Shown here one piece after another: positions 38,130 to 48,405 of a DNA stretch of 64,000 bases. This DNA is from Pseudoalteromonas sp. A25 (lineage in GTDB: Bacteria; Pseudomonadota; Gammaproteobacteria; Enterobacterales; Alteromonadaceae): the NCBI RefSeq assembly GCF_009176705.1, contig NZ_AP021846.1, positions 2,698,001 to 2,762,000 of the forward strand, in the 5' to 3' direction. Position numbers and translations under genes: made by a program. Under the pieces are notes generated by a model that saw only the letters and a list, made by a program, of their open reading frames with translations, was not told the origin of the DNA and searched no databases. How positions within the stretch are numbered: the first letter of the stretch is position 1; each line of letters begins with the position of its first letter.

Positions 38130-39926
38130 ATGGCATATGATCTAATTATCAACTCACCTACAAACATAGCGCTGGGCGCTGAATCGTATAGTTTAAGAGA
38201 AATACCGAGTTTTAACTCTACGATGGTACAAAAGGAAGTCAGCCAAGTACTCGGCCAACTTAACCTTGGTGAGGTCACAGAAAACCTTGAACTGAGCATT
38301 GATTTACTTAATGTTGCCTACCACGGGGTTGCAGGACAAGGCAGTTTAAGGCCAAGAGTCGCCAAGCTACAAAGTGATCTTGGCTTGTTGAGTAACGACT
38401 GTATCGTGACAATGACATCCTTTGAGTCACAAACATCAATTATTATTAAACAGCTGATTGAAGTGCACAAATGGCTATCAAAAACCAAAGAAAGCATGGC
38501 ACTAAAAAAATTACAGCGCTGTAAAGAAGCGTCCAAACGCATGGCAGTAGAAGCAAAACAGCTTGCAGATGCTTTTGTTGTCCTACAAAAAGAATCAACC
38601 ACCGTTTATACCGATACAATGTACGCTGAAGAGCAAGAGCACGCTAGAAAAGTGAAACTCGAAGAGTCAATTTCAACGCTAGATGCAAAATTAACTGCCC
38701 AGAAAAAAAACCAAGAAGAACTCGTTGCTTCAGCCATGCAAGCTGAGCTTGATTATCAAGATGCCAAAGATCGAGAAGAAAGCGAGATCAAGCATACCCG
38801 CACAGTACAAATTGTTGGCATGGTTTTATCAGTTTTCAAAGCAGGCCTTGGTGCAGTACTCAATGAGAAAAGTGAAGAAAGCGACACAATAAAAGCACAG
38901 CGAGAAAAGCACGCGCAAGCGCAACTAGACGCAAATGATAAGCAGGCTCAGTTACTAGAAGATGAAACACTGGCCAATGAAGCTGCACAGCATCGCGAAC
39001 AGTTGCAAACGCAATTTGATCAAGCAGCACAAAAACTTGATGCACTTGAGCAAAAACTAGAGAGCAAGCGCAAGCAACCCGATGCCCAAGAAGAAGTAGA
39101 GGCTCTGCTAGAACAATATAAAGCGCAGCAAGCAGAGAAAGTTAAGTTGGAAGTTCAGCTTGAACAAGCTTCTAAGGAAGAATCAAAAGCTAAGCAAACT
39201 GCAGAAAAATCAAAACGTATTTATGATACCGCCTATAAGGCACTTGAAGGCATTGAGGCTAGCCTTAAACAAATGACAGCAGCGTCAGAAAAAACATTAA
39301 CCTCATATCGACAAGAAAAAATGGCATTTCTAAAACAGAAAATTGAATTAGAAAAAGCCAAGCGCGAATCTCTAGAAAAGCTCAGCGAGTTCACATCGAT
39401 GCTGGCCAACAGCAAAGATAATTTTGCCATCAGTGAATCATCAGTACAATCTCTACATGCGGCCGTTGGTGCCATGGGACAAATCGTCAGTAGCCTTACA
39501 CAAGCAGCGTTATTCTGGGAGCAAATGGCAAATTATTGTGACCGTATGCAAGATGCGGGCTTCCAAGCCATGATAGAAGACGTAAAAGATGAAGATGAGG
39601 AAACCAGACAAGAGCAATATGAAGACGAAGCGTTCATCGAAGAGTACTTAGTCTATATTTGTCAATGGACTGCACTTAACTACATTTCCAAAGAATACAA
39701 AGATAAAGCCAATGCTGCACAACAAAAAGCCATGGCGCATTTAAAACAAAACCCATCAATAGAACTGTGTCGACAACTTGCCCCTGAGCTTGCCAAAGAA
39801 ATGGGCAACAAGCTGAGCCGACAAATTGAGTCCTCTAATGAAACACTGGTGCGTTTGCGCACCTCAAGTGAACAAACGCAAGCGCTATTGCCTAGCGATG
39901 CTGATCTTTACCAACAAGTAATCTAA
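38130..39926 (+). CDS. Long helical protein with central hydrophobic segment, possible alpha-pore-forming toxin subunit
   Basis: 598 residues, family not recognised with certainty. No signal peptide. Coiled-coil or highly charged helix covers about 165-225 and 250-430. Between them lies one hydrophobic stretch at 226-244 (VQIVGMVLSVFKAGLGAVL). A second helical part (440-525) contains SLTQAALFWEQMANYCDRM. A hydrophobic segment set into a long helical rod is the plan of ClyA/XaxAB/YaxAB/HBL-type pore formers, which also often lack signal peptides. GGAG lies before the ATG and a promoter candidate 35 bases upstream. The next gene encodes a second protein of the same plan. The toxin role is inference from architecture. 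Other options are a structural or membrane-remodelling coiled-coil protein. Confidence 0.55.
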   Translation: MAYDLIINSPTNIALGAESYSLREIPSFNSTMVQKEVSQVLGQLNLGEVTENLELSIDLLNVAYHGVAGQGSLRPRVAKLQSDLGLLSNDCIVTMTSFESQTSIIIKQLIEVHKWLSKTKESMALKKLQRCKEASKRMAVEAKQLADAFVVLQKESTTVYTDTMYAEEQEHARKVKLEESISTLDAKLTAQKKNQEELVASAMQAELDYQDAKDREESEIKHTRTVQIVGMVLSVFKAGLGAVLNEKSEESDTIKAQREKHAQAQLDANDKQAQLLEDETLANEAAQHREQLQTQFDQAAQKLDALEQKLESKRKQPDAQEEVEALLEQYKAQQAEKVKLEVQLEQASKEESKAKQTAEKSKRIYDTAYKALEGIEASLKQMTAASEKTLTSYRQEKMAFLKQKIELEKAKRESLEKLSEFTSMLANSKDNFAISESSVQSLHAAVGAMGQIVSSLTQAALFWEQMANYCDRMQDAGFQAMIEDVKDEDEETRQEQYEDEAFIEEYLVYICQWTALNYISKEYKDKANAAQQKAMAHLKQNPSIELCRQLAPELAKEMGNKLSRQIESSNETLVRLRTSSEQTQALLPSDADLYQQVI

Positions 39927-39939
39927 CTGGAAAACCAAA

Positions 39940-39968
39940 CTTGCACCGATGCACTCCATCGGTGTAAG
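39940..39968 (+). promoter_or_regulatory. Hairpin abutting the ribosome site of the second coiled-coil gene
   Basis: Twelve-base arms (39940-39951 and 39957-39968) with one G-U pair and a 5-base loop. Its 3' arm covers the first bases of the AAGGAG Shine-Dalgarno at 39966-39971; the ATG follows at 39978. This could lower or regulate translation of the second gene and so set subunit ratio. Confidence 0.6.
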
Positions 39969-39977
39969 GAGATAAGT

Positions 39978-41168
39978 ATGGAAAACTGTAAAACTATTTC
40001 ATTAGACCTACAAAACGCATTGCGCGCTATTCAAACCAATAACGTCATAAAAAGCCAAAATCTGATGGAGGAGGTGATCGCCAAAATCGAATTGGATCTG
40101 CAAATTGCAAGTAGCGCTAAATTTAGGGCATTGAGCCAATTAGAACTCATGCAAAGCATGGAGCAAGAACTGTACGCCAAAGAGCACAATGTACTCAAAC
40201 AAATTGAAGCTACGCAAAAGCAACTCACCACTCAAAAACAAGCATTGAATAAGAAAAAAGTGACAGTTAAAGAGTTGAAACACGTCCTTAGCGAGCTAAG
40301 AAGAAAAGTCGAATCCTTAGAAAAGGATTTTGCTGTACAGAAAAAAGCCTTTGAGAAACGGCAAAAAAAACTCAAAACACTGTCTAAAATTCCCTTTATT
40401 GGCGCAGTGTTTAAAGTCTCGCAAGGTTTTGACATTTTAAGCACCATGAACTCCATTACACCCTATGTCGAAGAAATTCGCACAGAGGAGGGGCGGCTAA
40501 AGCAGAAAAATGAACACGTTGCGGCAACTCAATCAGAAATAGCAATATTGAATACCCAAATAAAGGCGCTTAATTCAGAAAAGGCATTATCAAAACAGCG
40601 GATCGAAAACCTCGCTGTTTTGATAGCTCAAACACGAAATAAATCAGCCTTTTTCATTGACCTTGAGCTACACCTAAGAAAAGTTCACAACCAAATGCAA
40701 GTGCTCAGCTACAGCGCTGAAGATATCAGTGACTTGCTAGAGTATGTGCAAAGTACTGAACAAAGTATTACCGACATAGACAGTAACGAGTTGATTAGCT
40801 TTAGCGATGCACTTGACAAACTTCAAACACTGATGAACCGTTCACCAAAAGAAACTTTTGAGTTTGCTAAACATACAGCATTAAAAGTACTAAGTAACAG
40901 TTACCAAACAGCATATTTGATGCCCACTATCAATGGTCTCACCTATTTTCTACAATCTGAAGGAAAAGAAGACTACAGCTGGAATATCATAGCCACTGGC
41001 AAACACAACATTGAAGTAAGCGATCAATCAAGCTACAAAGGAGCTGGCATTTTTTCAGTTGGAAGGTATAAAAATTGGTTGTATTCCAAGCACTTGTTTA
41101 GCAACCCAGAGGATCTAAAATATGCAATTCAAGTGATGCTCAACCCAGAGTCTATTGTAACGCCATAG
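39978..41168 (+). CDS. Second helical protein with hydrophobic segment, possible partner toxin subunit
   Basis: 396 residues, family not recognised with certainty, no signal peptide. Residues about 55-135 are a coiled coil rich in Lys, Gln and Glu. A hydrophobic segment (about 138-158, IPFIGAVFKVSQGFDI) interrupts it, and a second coiled coil covers about 165-265. The last 100 residues look globular (TAYLMPTINGLTYFLQSEG and following). Helix, hydrophobic tip, helix is the plan of binary alpha-pore-forming toxin B subunits. The gene follows its partner by 51 bases with a strong AAGGAG site partly inside a hairpin. Role inferred only from architecture and pairing. Confidence 0.55.
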   Translation: MENCKTISLDLQNALRAIQTNNVIKSQNLMEEVIAKIELDLQIASSAKFRALSQLELMQSMEQELYAKEHNVLKQIEATQKQLTTQKQALNKKKVTVKELKHVLSELRRKVESLEKDFAVQKKAFEKRQKKLKTLSKIPFIGAVFKVSQGFDILSTMNSITPYVEEIRTEEGRLKQKNEHVAATQSEIAILNTQIKALNSEKALSKQRIENLAVLIAQTRNKSAFFIDLELHLRKVHNQMQVLSYSAEDISDLLEYVQSTEQSITDIDSNELISFSDALDKLQTLMNRSPKETFEFAKHTALKVLSNSYQTAYLMPTINGLTYFLQSEGKEDYSWNIIATGKHNIEVSDQSSYKGAGIFSVGRYKNWLYSKHLFSNPEDLKYAIQVMLNPESIVTP

Positions 41169-41433
41169 CATCGTCATACACATGTAAAGCAACTGTTCTA
41201 GCCACTTATGGCAAGGTTTGTTAGGAAAATATTTTACTTAGCAAACCTTCTATATATAACAGATGTTTTTGAAAAAGGCACTAAAAACACAGGGATTTTC
41301 ATAAAAAATTTGCCTTTTTCGTACTTCGCGTAGTAGTATGTCCTCCCAATCGAATAGCAGCATTTTGCTGACCTTTCATTTTTGTAATTCGCCGTAAAAA
41401 ATTAAAAATGTATCAGCAGTCTCCAATGGATGA
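41169..41433. other. Intergenic region without recognised gene
   Basis: Separates the coiled-coil pair from the TonB receptor gene. It contains an imperfect inverted repeat (AAGGTTTG... at about 41211 and ...CAAACCTT ending about 41249), a possible weak terminator for the pair, and otherwise AT-rich sequence. Confidence 0.5.
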
Positions 41434-41463
41434 TTGCGTTTTTTTGCGCGCGCGTTTTATAAA
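41434..41463 (+). promoter_or_regulatory. Candidate promoter of the TonB-dependent receptor
   Basis: TTGCGT (41434-41439), 18 bases, TATAAA (41458-41463). The -35 is weak and the -10 good. It predicts a leader of about 105 bases. Confidence 0.45.
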
Positions 41464-41475
41464 CTGAATAGTTCA

Positions 41476-41532
41476 GCGGTTGCATTCACGGTTGGCGAGT
41501 CCCTCGCGGCGATACCTATCGCAAGAAACCGC
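41476..41532 (+). promoter_or_regulatory. Structured leader: possible three-way junction
   Basis: Outer arms GCGGTT (41476-41481) and AACCGC (41527-41532) enclose two adjacent hairpins, GCGAG/CTCGC (41495-41499, 41503-41507) and GCGATA/TATCGC (41509-41514, 41517-41522). It lies inside the predicted 5' leader. No known riboswitch consensus was recognised. It could equally be a set of protein-binding dyads. Confidence 0.45.
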
Positions 41533-41574
41533 ACACACGAGATTTAAAAGTTTAACCGTTTCTGAGGAACAAGT

Positions 41575-43791
41575 ATGAGCATCACTGTACGCAACTTATC
41601 CCCTATTGCTGGCGCATTAGCAATAGCATTGACTGGCTTATCTTCTGCATCGGCTATGGCAGAAGAAGCACAAGCCGAAAAGTCAAAAATTGAAGCAATC
41701 ACAGTAACAGCAACTAAGCGTTCGCAAGTTATTTATGAAGTTCCGATTGCTATGAGTGCTTTCTCTGGTGATGACCTTGACTCACAAGGCATTTCAGATA
41801 TCACTGATGTGGGCAAATTTGTTCCAAACCTAAATATCACAGGCTTCTCAGCAGGCCACAACTCTTCTGCAAACCCGTTTATTCGTGGTATTGGCCTGCA
41901 AGATCACCTGATCACCACAGACCCTGGTGTGAGTGTATACGTTGATGGTGTTTACCTTGGTCGCCAAGTTGGTCAAAACTGGAATCTTGCAAACATCGAA
42001 CGTATCGAAGTTTTGCGTGGCCCTCAAGGTACACTGTACGGCCGTAACTCAATTGGTGGTGCAATTAACATCATCACCAAACAGCCAGATCAAGATGCAG
42101 TGACTAAAGTAAGTGCTGAAGTAGGTACTCGTGGCCGTCTTAAAGGCAGCATTTTCACTAACCAAGCTGTAACTGAAGACCTCGCATTTAACTTTAACAT
42201 GGGCTTTAACCGCCGTGGCGGTCTAGGTGAGTTTGTTAATCTACCTAATGCTGAATACGATGTGGGTGAGAACCAAGAATTCCATGGCCGTGTTTCAATT
42301 AAGTACAATGCGAGCGAAGACTTACGCCTAGTGCTCACCGCTGATGCGAATGACGGCGAAGGTGGTACACGCCCTTACACCACATTGATTGACGAGCTCC
42401 CAAATGGTCGCTTATACCAAAATGGTCTGCGCAACTCAGACACCACGATTGACCCTTACGACAATGCGACTAGTACAGCTGAAACAGCAACCGTATCTAA
42501 CAATGCAAATGGCGTATCTTTAACCGCTGAATATGATATCAACGCTGATTTCGGCACTAAGTTCATCTTCTCAAAGCGCTCATCTGAATATAAAGCGGGT
42601 CTTGATGATGACAGCACTGCTTTTGCACTTGATCACTACCCTGAGCGCGGTACTGCTGACCAAACTTCTGTTGAATTACAGTTAACTGGATATCTAGGTC
42701 GTACTGACTTTGTAACGGGTGTTTACTGGTTTAACGAAGAAGGCTCAAACCGCCAAGACGCATCAGAAGCAAGCTTCAACGGTGGCCCAACAAAACTTGA
42801 GCTTGACCAAGAAACAACGAGTCGCGCTGTATTCGTAAACATCGGTTACGACGCAACTGATGACCTACGTATTTCTGGCGGTGTGCGTTACACTGAAGAT
42901 GAAAAATCAGCGTCAACCAACGTATTCGACCCTGTAGGCACCATTTACTCAAGCCGTGATTGGGATGAGATCTCTTGGGAGCTGGCTGCAAACTATACGT
43001 TTGAGAGTGGTTTAAACTGGTACGGTACTGTACAAACGGGTTACCAATCAGGTCAGTACCCTGCTCGCCCTTACTTCTTAATTGGTCAATTCTTCGGCGC
43101 CGGCGGTTTTGACAACCCAGAGGCGGCTGCAATTGTACGTGCTAATAATGCCTTTATGGCCAGCGACAACATCAGTGCGATTAACTACGAAACGGGCTTT
43201 AAAGGTCAGTTAACAGATGATTTCAGCATGAGTGTTGCGTTTTTCAACACTGAATACGATGACTTACCATATCAAGTAAACGTAGTAACAGACGCAGGTT
43301 TTGATACCAACAACCTGATTGTTGAGCAAACCTCACGTGGTGTTGAATTTGAAAGTACTTACTATGTAACTGACCGCTTTACGCTACATTCAAGCTTTGG
43401 CTTTATGGATGTAGATGTAGAGGAGCAAAACGGGGTTAAGCCAGTTGCGCCATTAACGCCTGAGTGGACTGCATCAATCAGCCCATCTTATGAGTTTGAA
43501 CTAAGCAGTGGTGCGACAGTAAACGCACGCATGGATGTTTCATACCGTGATGACATGTATGGTGAGCCAAGCTCAGATCCTCGTCGTATGACGCAAATTG
43601 ACTCACGTACCACAACCAACTTTGATATCACCTATTCACCAATGAATGCCAACTGGGATATCTCATTGTACGGTCGTAACATCTTTGATGAGCGCTATGA
43701 CGATGCTCGCTTGAATACCGGCGACTACATTCTAGTGATCAAGAGCAATGATGCTAGCGAGTTTGGTGTACGCTACAAAGCGACGTTCTAA
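41575..43791 (+). CDS. TonB-dependent outer membrane receptor
   Basis: 738 residues. A signal peptide ends near SAMA-EE (about 29), followed by a TonB box region (EAITVTATKR). The plug domain carries NPFIRGIG and IERIEVLRGPQGTLYGRNSIGGAINIITK, then a 22-strand barrel ends in a terminal Phe. The ligand is not readable from sequence; no Fur box was seen upstream, so iron is not assured. GAGGA precedes the ATG. A 9-bp terminator follows, and uvrB converges on it. Confidence 0.93.
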   Translation: MSITVRNLSPIAGALAIALTGLSSASAMAEEAQAEKSKIEAITVTATKRSQVIYEVPIAMSAFSGDDLDSQGISDITDVGKFVPNLNITGFSAGHNSSANPFIRGIGLQDHLITTDPGVSVYVDGVYLGRQVGQNWNLANIERIEVLRGPQGTLYGRNSIGGAINIITKQPDQDAVTKVSAEVGTRGRLKGSIFTNQAVTEDLAFNFNMGFNRRGGLGEFVNLPNAEYDVGENQEFHGRVSIKYNASEDLRLVLTADANDGEGGTRPYTTLIDELPNGRLYQNGLRNSDTTIDPYDNATSTAETATVSNNANGVSLTAEYDINADFGTKFIFSKRSSEYKAGLDDDSTAFALDHYPERGTADQTSVELQLTGYLGRTDFVTGVYWFNEEGSNRQDASEASFNGGPTKLELDQETTSRAVFVNIGYDATDDLRISGGVRYTEDEKSASTNVFDPVGTIYSSRDWDEISWELAANYTFESGLNWYGTVQTGYQSGQYPARPYFLIGQFFGAGGFDNPEAAAIVRANNAFMASDNISAINYETGFKGQLTDDFSMSVAFFNTEYDDLPYQVNVVTDAGFDTNNLIVEQTSRGVEFESTYYVTDRFTLHSSFGFMDVDVEEQNGVKPVAPLTPEWTASISPSYEFELSSGATVNARMDVSYRDDMYGEPSSDPRRMTQIDSRTTTNFDITYSPMNANWDISLYGRNIFDERYDDARLNTGDYILVIKSNDASEFGVRYKATF

Positions 43792-43806
43792 ATAAGAACA
43801 ATACCT

Positions 43807-43833
43807 GCAGCCAGCCTACAGCTGGCTGCTTCT
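43807..43833 (+). terminator. Terminator of the TonB receptor gene
   Basis: Perfect 9-base arms GCAGCCAGC/GCTGGCTGC with a 5-base loop (CTACA), followed by TTCTT. It starts 15 bases after the stop codon. Confidence 0.75.
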
Positions 43834-43992
43834 TCATCGCCGCCCCCAAAAGCACTAACACCACCAAAGAGTCAAAATCTGATTGCAAAAATATGTGAAG
43901 ACTTATTCCAAGCTAAATAAAGTATATACTCACAAAGCTATTGCTTTAAAGTTTTGGGCAAATCAGTAGCCCCTATAGCCTATAAAAAATAC

Positions 43993-46002
43993 TCACAAAC
44001 CCAATAACTGCTGTTGTAGCTCATGAATTTGGTCACGTACTTTCGCTGCCTGCTCGAACTCCAACTCACGAGCGTGTTGCATCATCTTCGTTTCAAGTTC
44101 ACTAATTTGCGCTGCCAGTTGTTTAGGATCAGAGTTAGCCACTGCCACTTTTGGCTTTCTATGTAGTTTAGCTTTGGCAATATCAGCCTGTGACACTTCC
44201 TCACCGGTATCCATCACATCGGTGATCTTCTTGATTAAGGCTTGCGGCTCAATGCCGTGCTTTTCGTTATAGGCCTGTTGAATTGCGCGGCGGCGCTCAG
44301 TTTCATCGATGGCTTTGCGCATCGACTTAGTAATCACATCACCATATAAAATGGCTCTACCATTGAGGTGTCGAGCCGCGCGACCAATCGTTTGAATGAG
44401 TGAGCGTGCTGAACGTAAAAAGCCTTCTTTATCGGCATCTAAAATCGCTACCAAAGACACTTCTGGCATATCCAAACCTTCACGAAGTAAGTTAATGCCC
44501 ACTAGCACATCAAATACACCTTTACGTAAGTCTCGAATAATTTCCATACGCTCGACCGTATCAATGTCAGAGTGTAAATATCGCACTTTTACATCGTGAT
44601 CATTCAAATAGTCGGTTAAATCTTCCGCCATGCGTTTGGTCAGCGTTGTGACCAATACTCGCTCTTTTTGCTCTACACGTAAATAAATTTCAGAGAGCAA
44701 ATCATCTACCTGCGTAGCGACAGGGCGCACTTCTAATTGTGGGTCAAGTAATCCAGTTGGACGAATAACCTGCTCCGCTACATCACCATTGGACTTGTTT
44801 AACTCAAAATCACCAGGTGTTGCCGATACATAGATAGTTTGTGGTGCGATTGCTTCAAATTCGTCAAACTTTAATGGCCGATTATCCATTGCTGAGGGTA
44901 ACCTAAAACCATACTCAACTAGGTTTTCTTTACGGCTCCTATCACCTTTATACATAGCCCCTATTTGTGAGACAGTAACGTGTGATTCATCGATGATCAT
45001 CAAGGCATCATCGGGTAAGTAATCTAATAAGGTTGGTGGTGGCTCGCCCGGTGCCCGGCCAGATAAATAACGACTGTAGTTTTCAATCCCTGAGCAATAA
45101 CCCAGCTCGGTCATCATTTCTATATCATACTGGGTACGTTGAGCAACACGTTGCTCTTCAACCAGTTTGTTATTTTCAAGTAACTGCGCTCTGCGCTCTT
45201 TAAGCTCAACCTTAATTCTATCAATGGCATCGAGGATCTTCTCTCGTGGCGTAACGTAGTGAGTTTTAGGATAGATAGTGGCTCTTATTAAGTGCTTTTC
45301 CACCGCGCCTGTAAGCGGATCAAACATACTTATACGTTCAATTTCATCATCAAACATTTCCACACGAATGGCATACGAGTCAGATTCTGCCGGGAAGATA
45401 TCTATCACTTCACCACGCACGCGATAGGTGCCACGGCTAAAGTCCATATCATTGCGGGTATACTGTAGTTCAGCCAAACGACGCAACATGTCTCTTTGGT
45501 CAACGGTATTGCCCACCTTAAGCAATAACATCATCTTCATGTAAGAATCTGGATCGCCAAGGCCATAAATAGCAGAGACCGAGGCAACAATAATGGTATC
45601 GCGTCTTTCAAGTAATGCTTTAGTTGCTGACAAGCGCATTTGTTCTATATGTTCGTTAATTGACGCGTCTTTCTCAATAAATGTATCACTTGCGACCACA
45701 TAAGCTTCAGGCTGGTAGTAGTCGTAGTACGAGACAAAATACTCAACAGCATTATCAGGAAAAAACTCTTTCATTTCCCCGTACAACTGCGCCGCCAAGG
45801 TTTTATTATGCGCCATGATAATCGTGGGACGATTCAAGTTACTGATGATGTTGGCCATGGTAAAAGTTTTACCCGTACCCGTTGCACCTAATAAAGTCTG
45901 GTGCGCAAGGCCGGCTTCTAAGCCTTCGCACAACTGGGCAATTGCCGTAGGTTGATCGCCACTGGGGGAGAACTGTGATACCAGTTTAAATTCATCACTC
46001 AT
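43993..46002 (-). CDS. uvrB: Excinuclease ABC subunit B
   Basis: Damage-verifying helicase-like subunit of nucleotide excision repair. The 669 residues have Walker A GATGTGKT (39-46), the beta-hairpin motif [12 protein letters not shown] (91-102), helicase motifs through TIGRAARH, and the C-terminal UVR domain that binds UvrC. The start shares its A with the MATE gene stop (TAATG). Confidence 0.98.
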   Translation of the reverse strand: MSDEFKLVSQFSPSGDQPTAIAQLCEGLEAGLAHQTLLGATGTGKTFTMANIISNLNRPTIIMAHNKTLAAQLYGEMKEFFPDNAVEYFVSYYDYYQPEAYVVASDTFIEKDASINEHIEQMRLSATKALLERRDTIIVASVSAIYGLGDPDSYMKMMLLLKVGNTVDQRDMLRRLAELQYTRNDMDFSRGTYRVRGEVIDIFPAESDSYAIRVEMFDDEIERISMFDPLTGAVEKHLIRATIYPKTHYVTPREKILDAIDRIKVELKERRAQLLENNKLVEEQRVAQRTQYDIEMMTELGYCSGIENYSRYLSGRAPGEPPPTLLDYLPDDALMIIDESHVTVSQIGAMYKGDRSRKENLVEYGFRLPSAMDNRPLKFDEFEAIAPQTIYVSATPGDFELNKSNGDVAEQVIRPTGLLDPQLEVRPVATQVDDLLSEIYLRVEQKERVLVTTLTKRMAEDLTDYLNDHDVKVRYLHSDIDTVERMEIIRDLRKGVFDVLVGINLLREGLDMPEVSLVAILDADKEGFLRSARSLIQTIGRAARHLNGRAILYGDVITKSMRKAIDETERRRAIQQAYNEKHGIEPQALIKKITDVMDTGEEVSQADIAKAKLHRKPKVAVANSDPKQLAAQISELETKMMQHARELEFEQAAKVRDQIHELQQQLLGL

Positions 46003-47378
46003 TATGCAAACTCCCTATCAGATGCATCTTGCATTCTTGCTACACTTTGATTGAACCAAGAGTATGCTACACACGCTGTGACTAAGTTGCCAACAGCCGC
46101 ACCAATAAACAGCCCCTTAAGATCACCTAATAAAGAACCAATATAAGCAAACGGGACATAAAATATAAATAACCTTATTACACTCAACGCGAGCGCGTTC
46201 ATAGGCTTGTGTAATGCATTGAAAGACGAATTAGACAATATGATAATACCTTGTAGCCCATAGCTAAGCGGCATGATATAGATGAATAGCTCTATCACTC
46301 TGACAACTTCAGGTTCATTACCAAATGTTCGGCTTATCAAACCTGAAAATAACAGTAAAACAAGGTAGATAAAAAATTGCCATATCATTACAAATTTTAA
46401 TGACTTTTTGTAAGCTTGCTGAACTCTATCATAGCGCCCTGCCCCATAATTTTGACTTATAAAAGGCGGCAAAGTCATTGATAGTGCCAACACAACTAAA
46501 CTGGCTATCGATTCGATACGGCTGCCCACTCCAAATGCGGCAACGGCTTCTGGTCCATAACTTGCCACGATTGCTGTCATCACAGCCATCGCCATAGGGG
46601 TTAACATGTTGGCTCCTGCCGCAGGAAAGCCAATTTTCAGGATTTTTCGACTTGCACTGATCACCCCTTGTTGACCACCGTGCAAACTAAGTAAGCGTTT
46701 TTTTACAGCTAACAGATACATTATAATGGCCACAGCCACGGACCAGGCAATGACACTAGCAATTGCTGCCCCTTTAATTCCCATCGCAGGCACAGGGCCT
46801 AGCCCAAATATAAGTAATGGATCAAGCGCGGCATTAATTAAACCCGCAAACCCCATAATAAAGCTTGGCGTTTTGGTATCACCACTGGCACGCAATACAG
46901 AATTGCCGATCATCGGTGTAATTAGGAACACACTGCCTAAAAACCAAATAGATATGTAGTCGTATATATATGGCATAACCTGGTGATTAGCGCCGAGTAG
47001 CTTAAAGATTGGCTCAATTAAAACAAAGCCCAATGCAGATAAAGAAAACACAAACACGGCGGAAATAAGTAAAGCAATAGTCGCGTCAAATTTTGCTTCA
47101 TCAATTTTATTCGCCCCCAACGCTTTGGCTATAACTGCGGAGGTACCAATACCTAAACCAATCGCTAAACTAATAACGGTGAATGTCACTGGAAAAGTAA
47201 AACTCACTGCTGCAAGTTGCTCTGTACCGAGCATACTGATAAAAAATGTATCGACGATATTGAACATCATCAGCGTGATCATGCCGAAGATCATGGGAAT
47301 GGTCATTCTTTTTAGAGTAGCTGGGATATCCGCGCTTAAGATATCATTGCCTTTATTTGGATTTTGCACAGACGACAT
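46002..47378 (-). CDS. MATE family efflux transporter
   Basis: Inner membrane cation-coupled drug or metabolite exporter, 458 residues with twelve predicted membrane helices in two homologous halves (the first begins [26 protein letters not shown]). It is upstream of uvrB and overlaps it by one base. Substrate unknown. NorM/DinF-type assignment is by overall pattern. Confidence 0.9.
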   Translation of the reverse strand: MSSVQNPNKGNDILSADIPATLKRMTIPMIFGMITLMMFNIVDTFFISMLGTEQLAAVSFTFPVTFTVISLAIGLGIGTSAVIAKALGANKIDEAKFDATIALLISAVFVFSLSALGFVLIEPIFKLLGANHQVMPYIYDYISIWFLGSVFLITPMIGNSVLRASGDTKTPSFIMGFAGLINAALDPLLIFGLGPVPAMGIKGAAIASVIAWSVAVAIIMYLLAVKKRLLSLHGGQQGVISASRKILKIGFPAAGANMLTPMAMAVMTAIVASYGPEAVAAFGVGSRIESIASLVVLALSMTLPPFISQNYGAGRYDRVQQAYKKSLKFVMIWQFFIYLVLLLFSGLISRTFGNEPEVVRVIELFIYIMPLSYGLQGIIILSNSSFNALHKPMNALALSVIRLFIFYVPFAYIGSLLGDLKGLFIGAAVGNLVTACVAYSWFNQSVARMQDASDREFA

Positions 47379-48351
47379 ATAAGGTGTGTTCTCCTATTAT
47401 AAGCAGGGCATTTTAGATCATCCCCGCTCTTAAACCCAGTCAATTCATGTTAGATTTTGCAGTCACTTCATTAAATTTAATAAAACCAAGATCAAGTTAG
47501 TTTGCTTTGAATAGACCGAGCTACTGCTTAAAAAAGCACAAAAAGCCCGTAAATGACAAATTAGTTACACATTTAACAACCAAGCGTATTTTTTTTGCAC
47601 AACAAAAGTGCGTTTTGGTCATAAAAAGTTCACTTCTATCAAAATCTGCGCCAATTATATGCTAGATAATTAAAGGTATGATTTTATTAATAAAAAATAA
47701 TTTAAGAAAATATATTGAAATGCTCGCAGGGCTCTATTTTCATAGCTTTGACACACTTCTTAAATATTAATAAACAATGTTATCCACAGATTCCGTGGAT
47801 AAGTCGATAAATGCCAATAGAATAAGGCCCTAGCGAGCGATCATTTGCAAGCTGCGGATTCTTACAGTGTGATCATAGGGATAATAACGACCCTAAATTA
47901 GTGAAAAACTTGTCTCAAACTTTAAGCTGATGACGTCCCCAAAATTAACACTCTTATTCTGATAATTAGCATAAACTTACAATTCATTGTTTTTTAATAA
48001 CTTTTGATTCCGGGAAGATAATCTATGCAAAATAAGTTCGTAGAGTGGACTCAAAAACCGCCCGCCTTGGCATATCGTGGACAAATTTCACGCTGCAATC
48101 ACTGATCATTATTTAATGCATGAGGACAGAGAATTATGATCAAAAAGAAAAGTTCATAAAACACGCTATTTGATTAATAATCCACTCAAAGGGCTAATAA
48201 TCACACGTTTTAGTCAAAAGTTGAGCATTGGGAAAGATCACCCACTCATTCCCCCCAGCCATCAGCTACAGATTTTTTGCGATAAATTTCAGCAAATCGG
48301 ATATAAAAGCAGCGAATAAGACAGTTTTTTAATTTTATGTCATTTTATTGG
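47379..48351. other. AT-rich non-coding region with DnaA-box inverted pair
   Basis: No supported gene in about 970 bases. It contains a perfect DnaA box TTATCCACA (47780-47788) facing TTATCCAC on the other strand (47802-47795) across seven bases, several GATC sites and AT-rich stretches. Possible roles are promoter DNA of the MATE gene, a DnaA-titrating or initiation-control site, or an unrecognised RNA. It does not show the repeated box array of a full oriC. Confidence 0.5.
47780..47802. promoter_or_regulatory. Inverted pair of DnaA boxes
   Basis: TTATCCAC at 47780-47787 (extended to the consensus TTATCCACA) and GTGGATAA at 47795-47802, separated by seven bases. A perfect 8-bp dyad of DnaA 9-mer cores. 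Confidence 0.5.
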
Positions 48352-48380
48352 TTGACACCTTGCTATGGGGTCATTAATAT
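48352..48380 (+). promoter_or_regulatory. tRNA-Asn promoter
   Basis: TTGACA (48352-48357), 17 bases, TAATAT (48375-48380), followed by a GC-rich discriminator (TTCGCCCC). Start site predicted near 48388, about 18 bases before the mature tRNA. Strong stringent-type promoter. Confidence 0.75.
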
Positions 48381-48405
48381 TTCGCCCCGTTGAGAGACAC
48401 ACGCT

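Noticed and set aside
41169..41574. Fur box upstream of the TonB receptor
   Set aside because: No match to the 19-base Fur dyad was found, so iron regulation is not claimed.
47379..48351. Chromosomal replication origin
   Set aside because: Only one box pair is seen, with no array, no clear 13-mer unwinding element, and no dnaA, mnmG or parAB beside it. Kept only as a possible DnaA-binding site.
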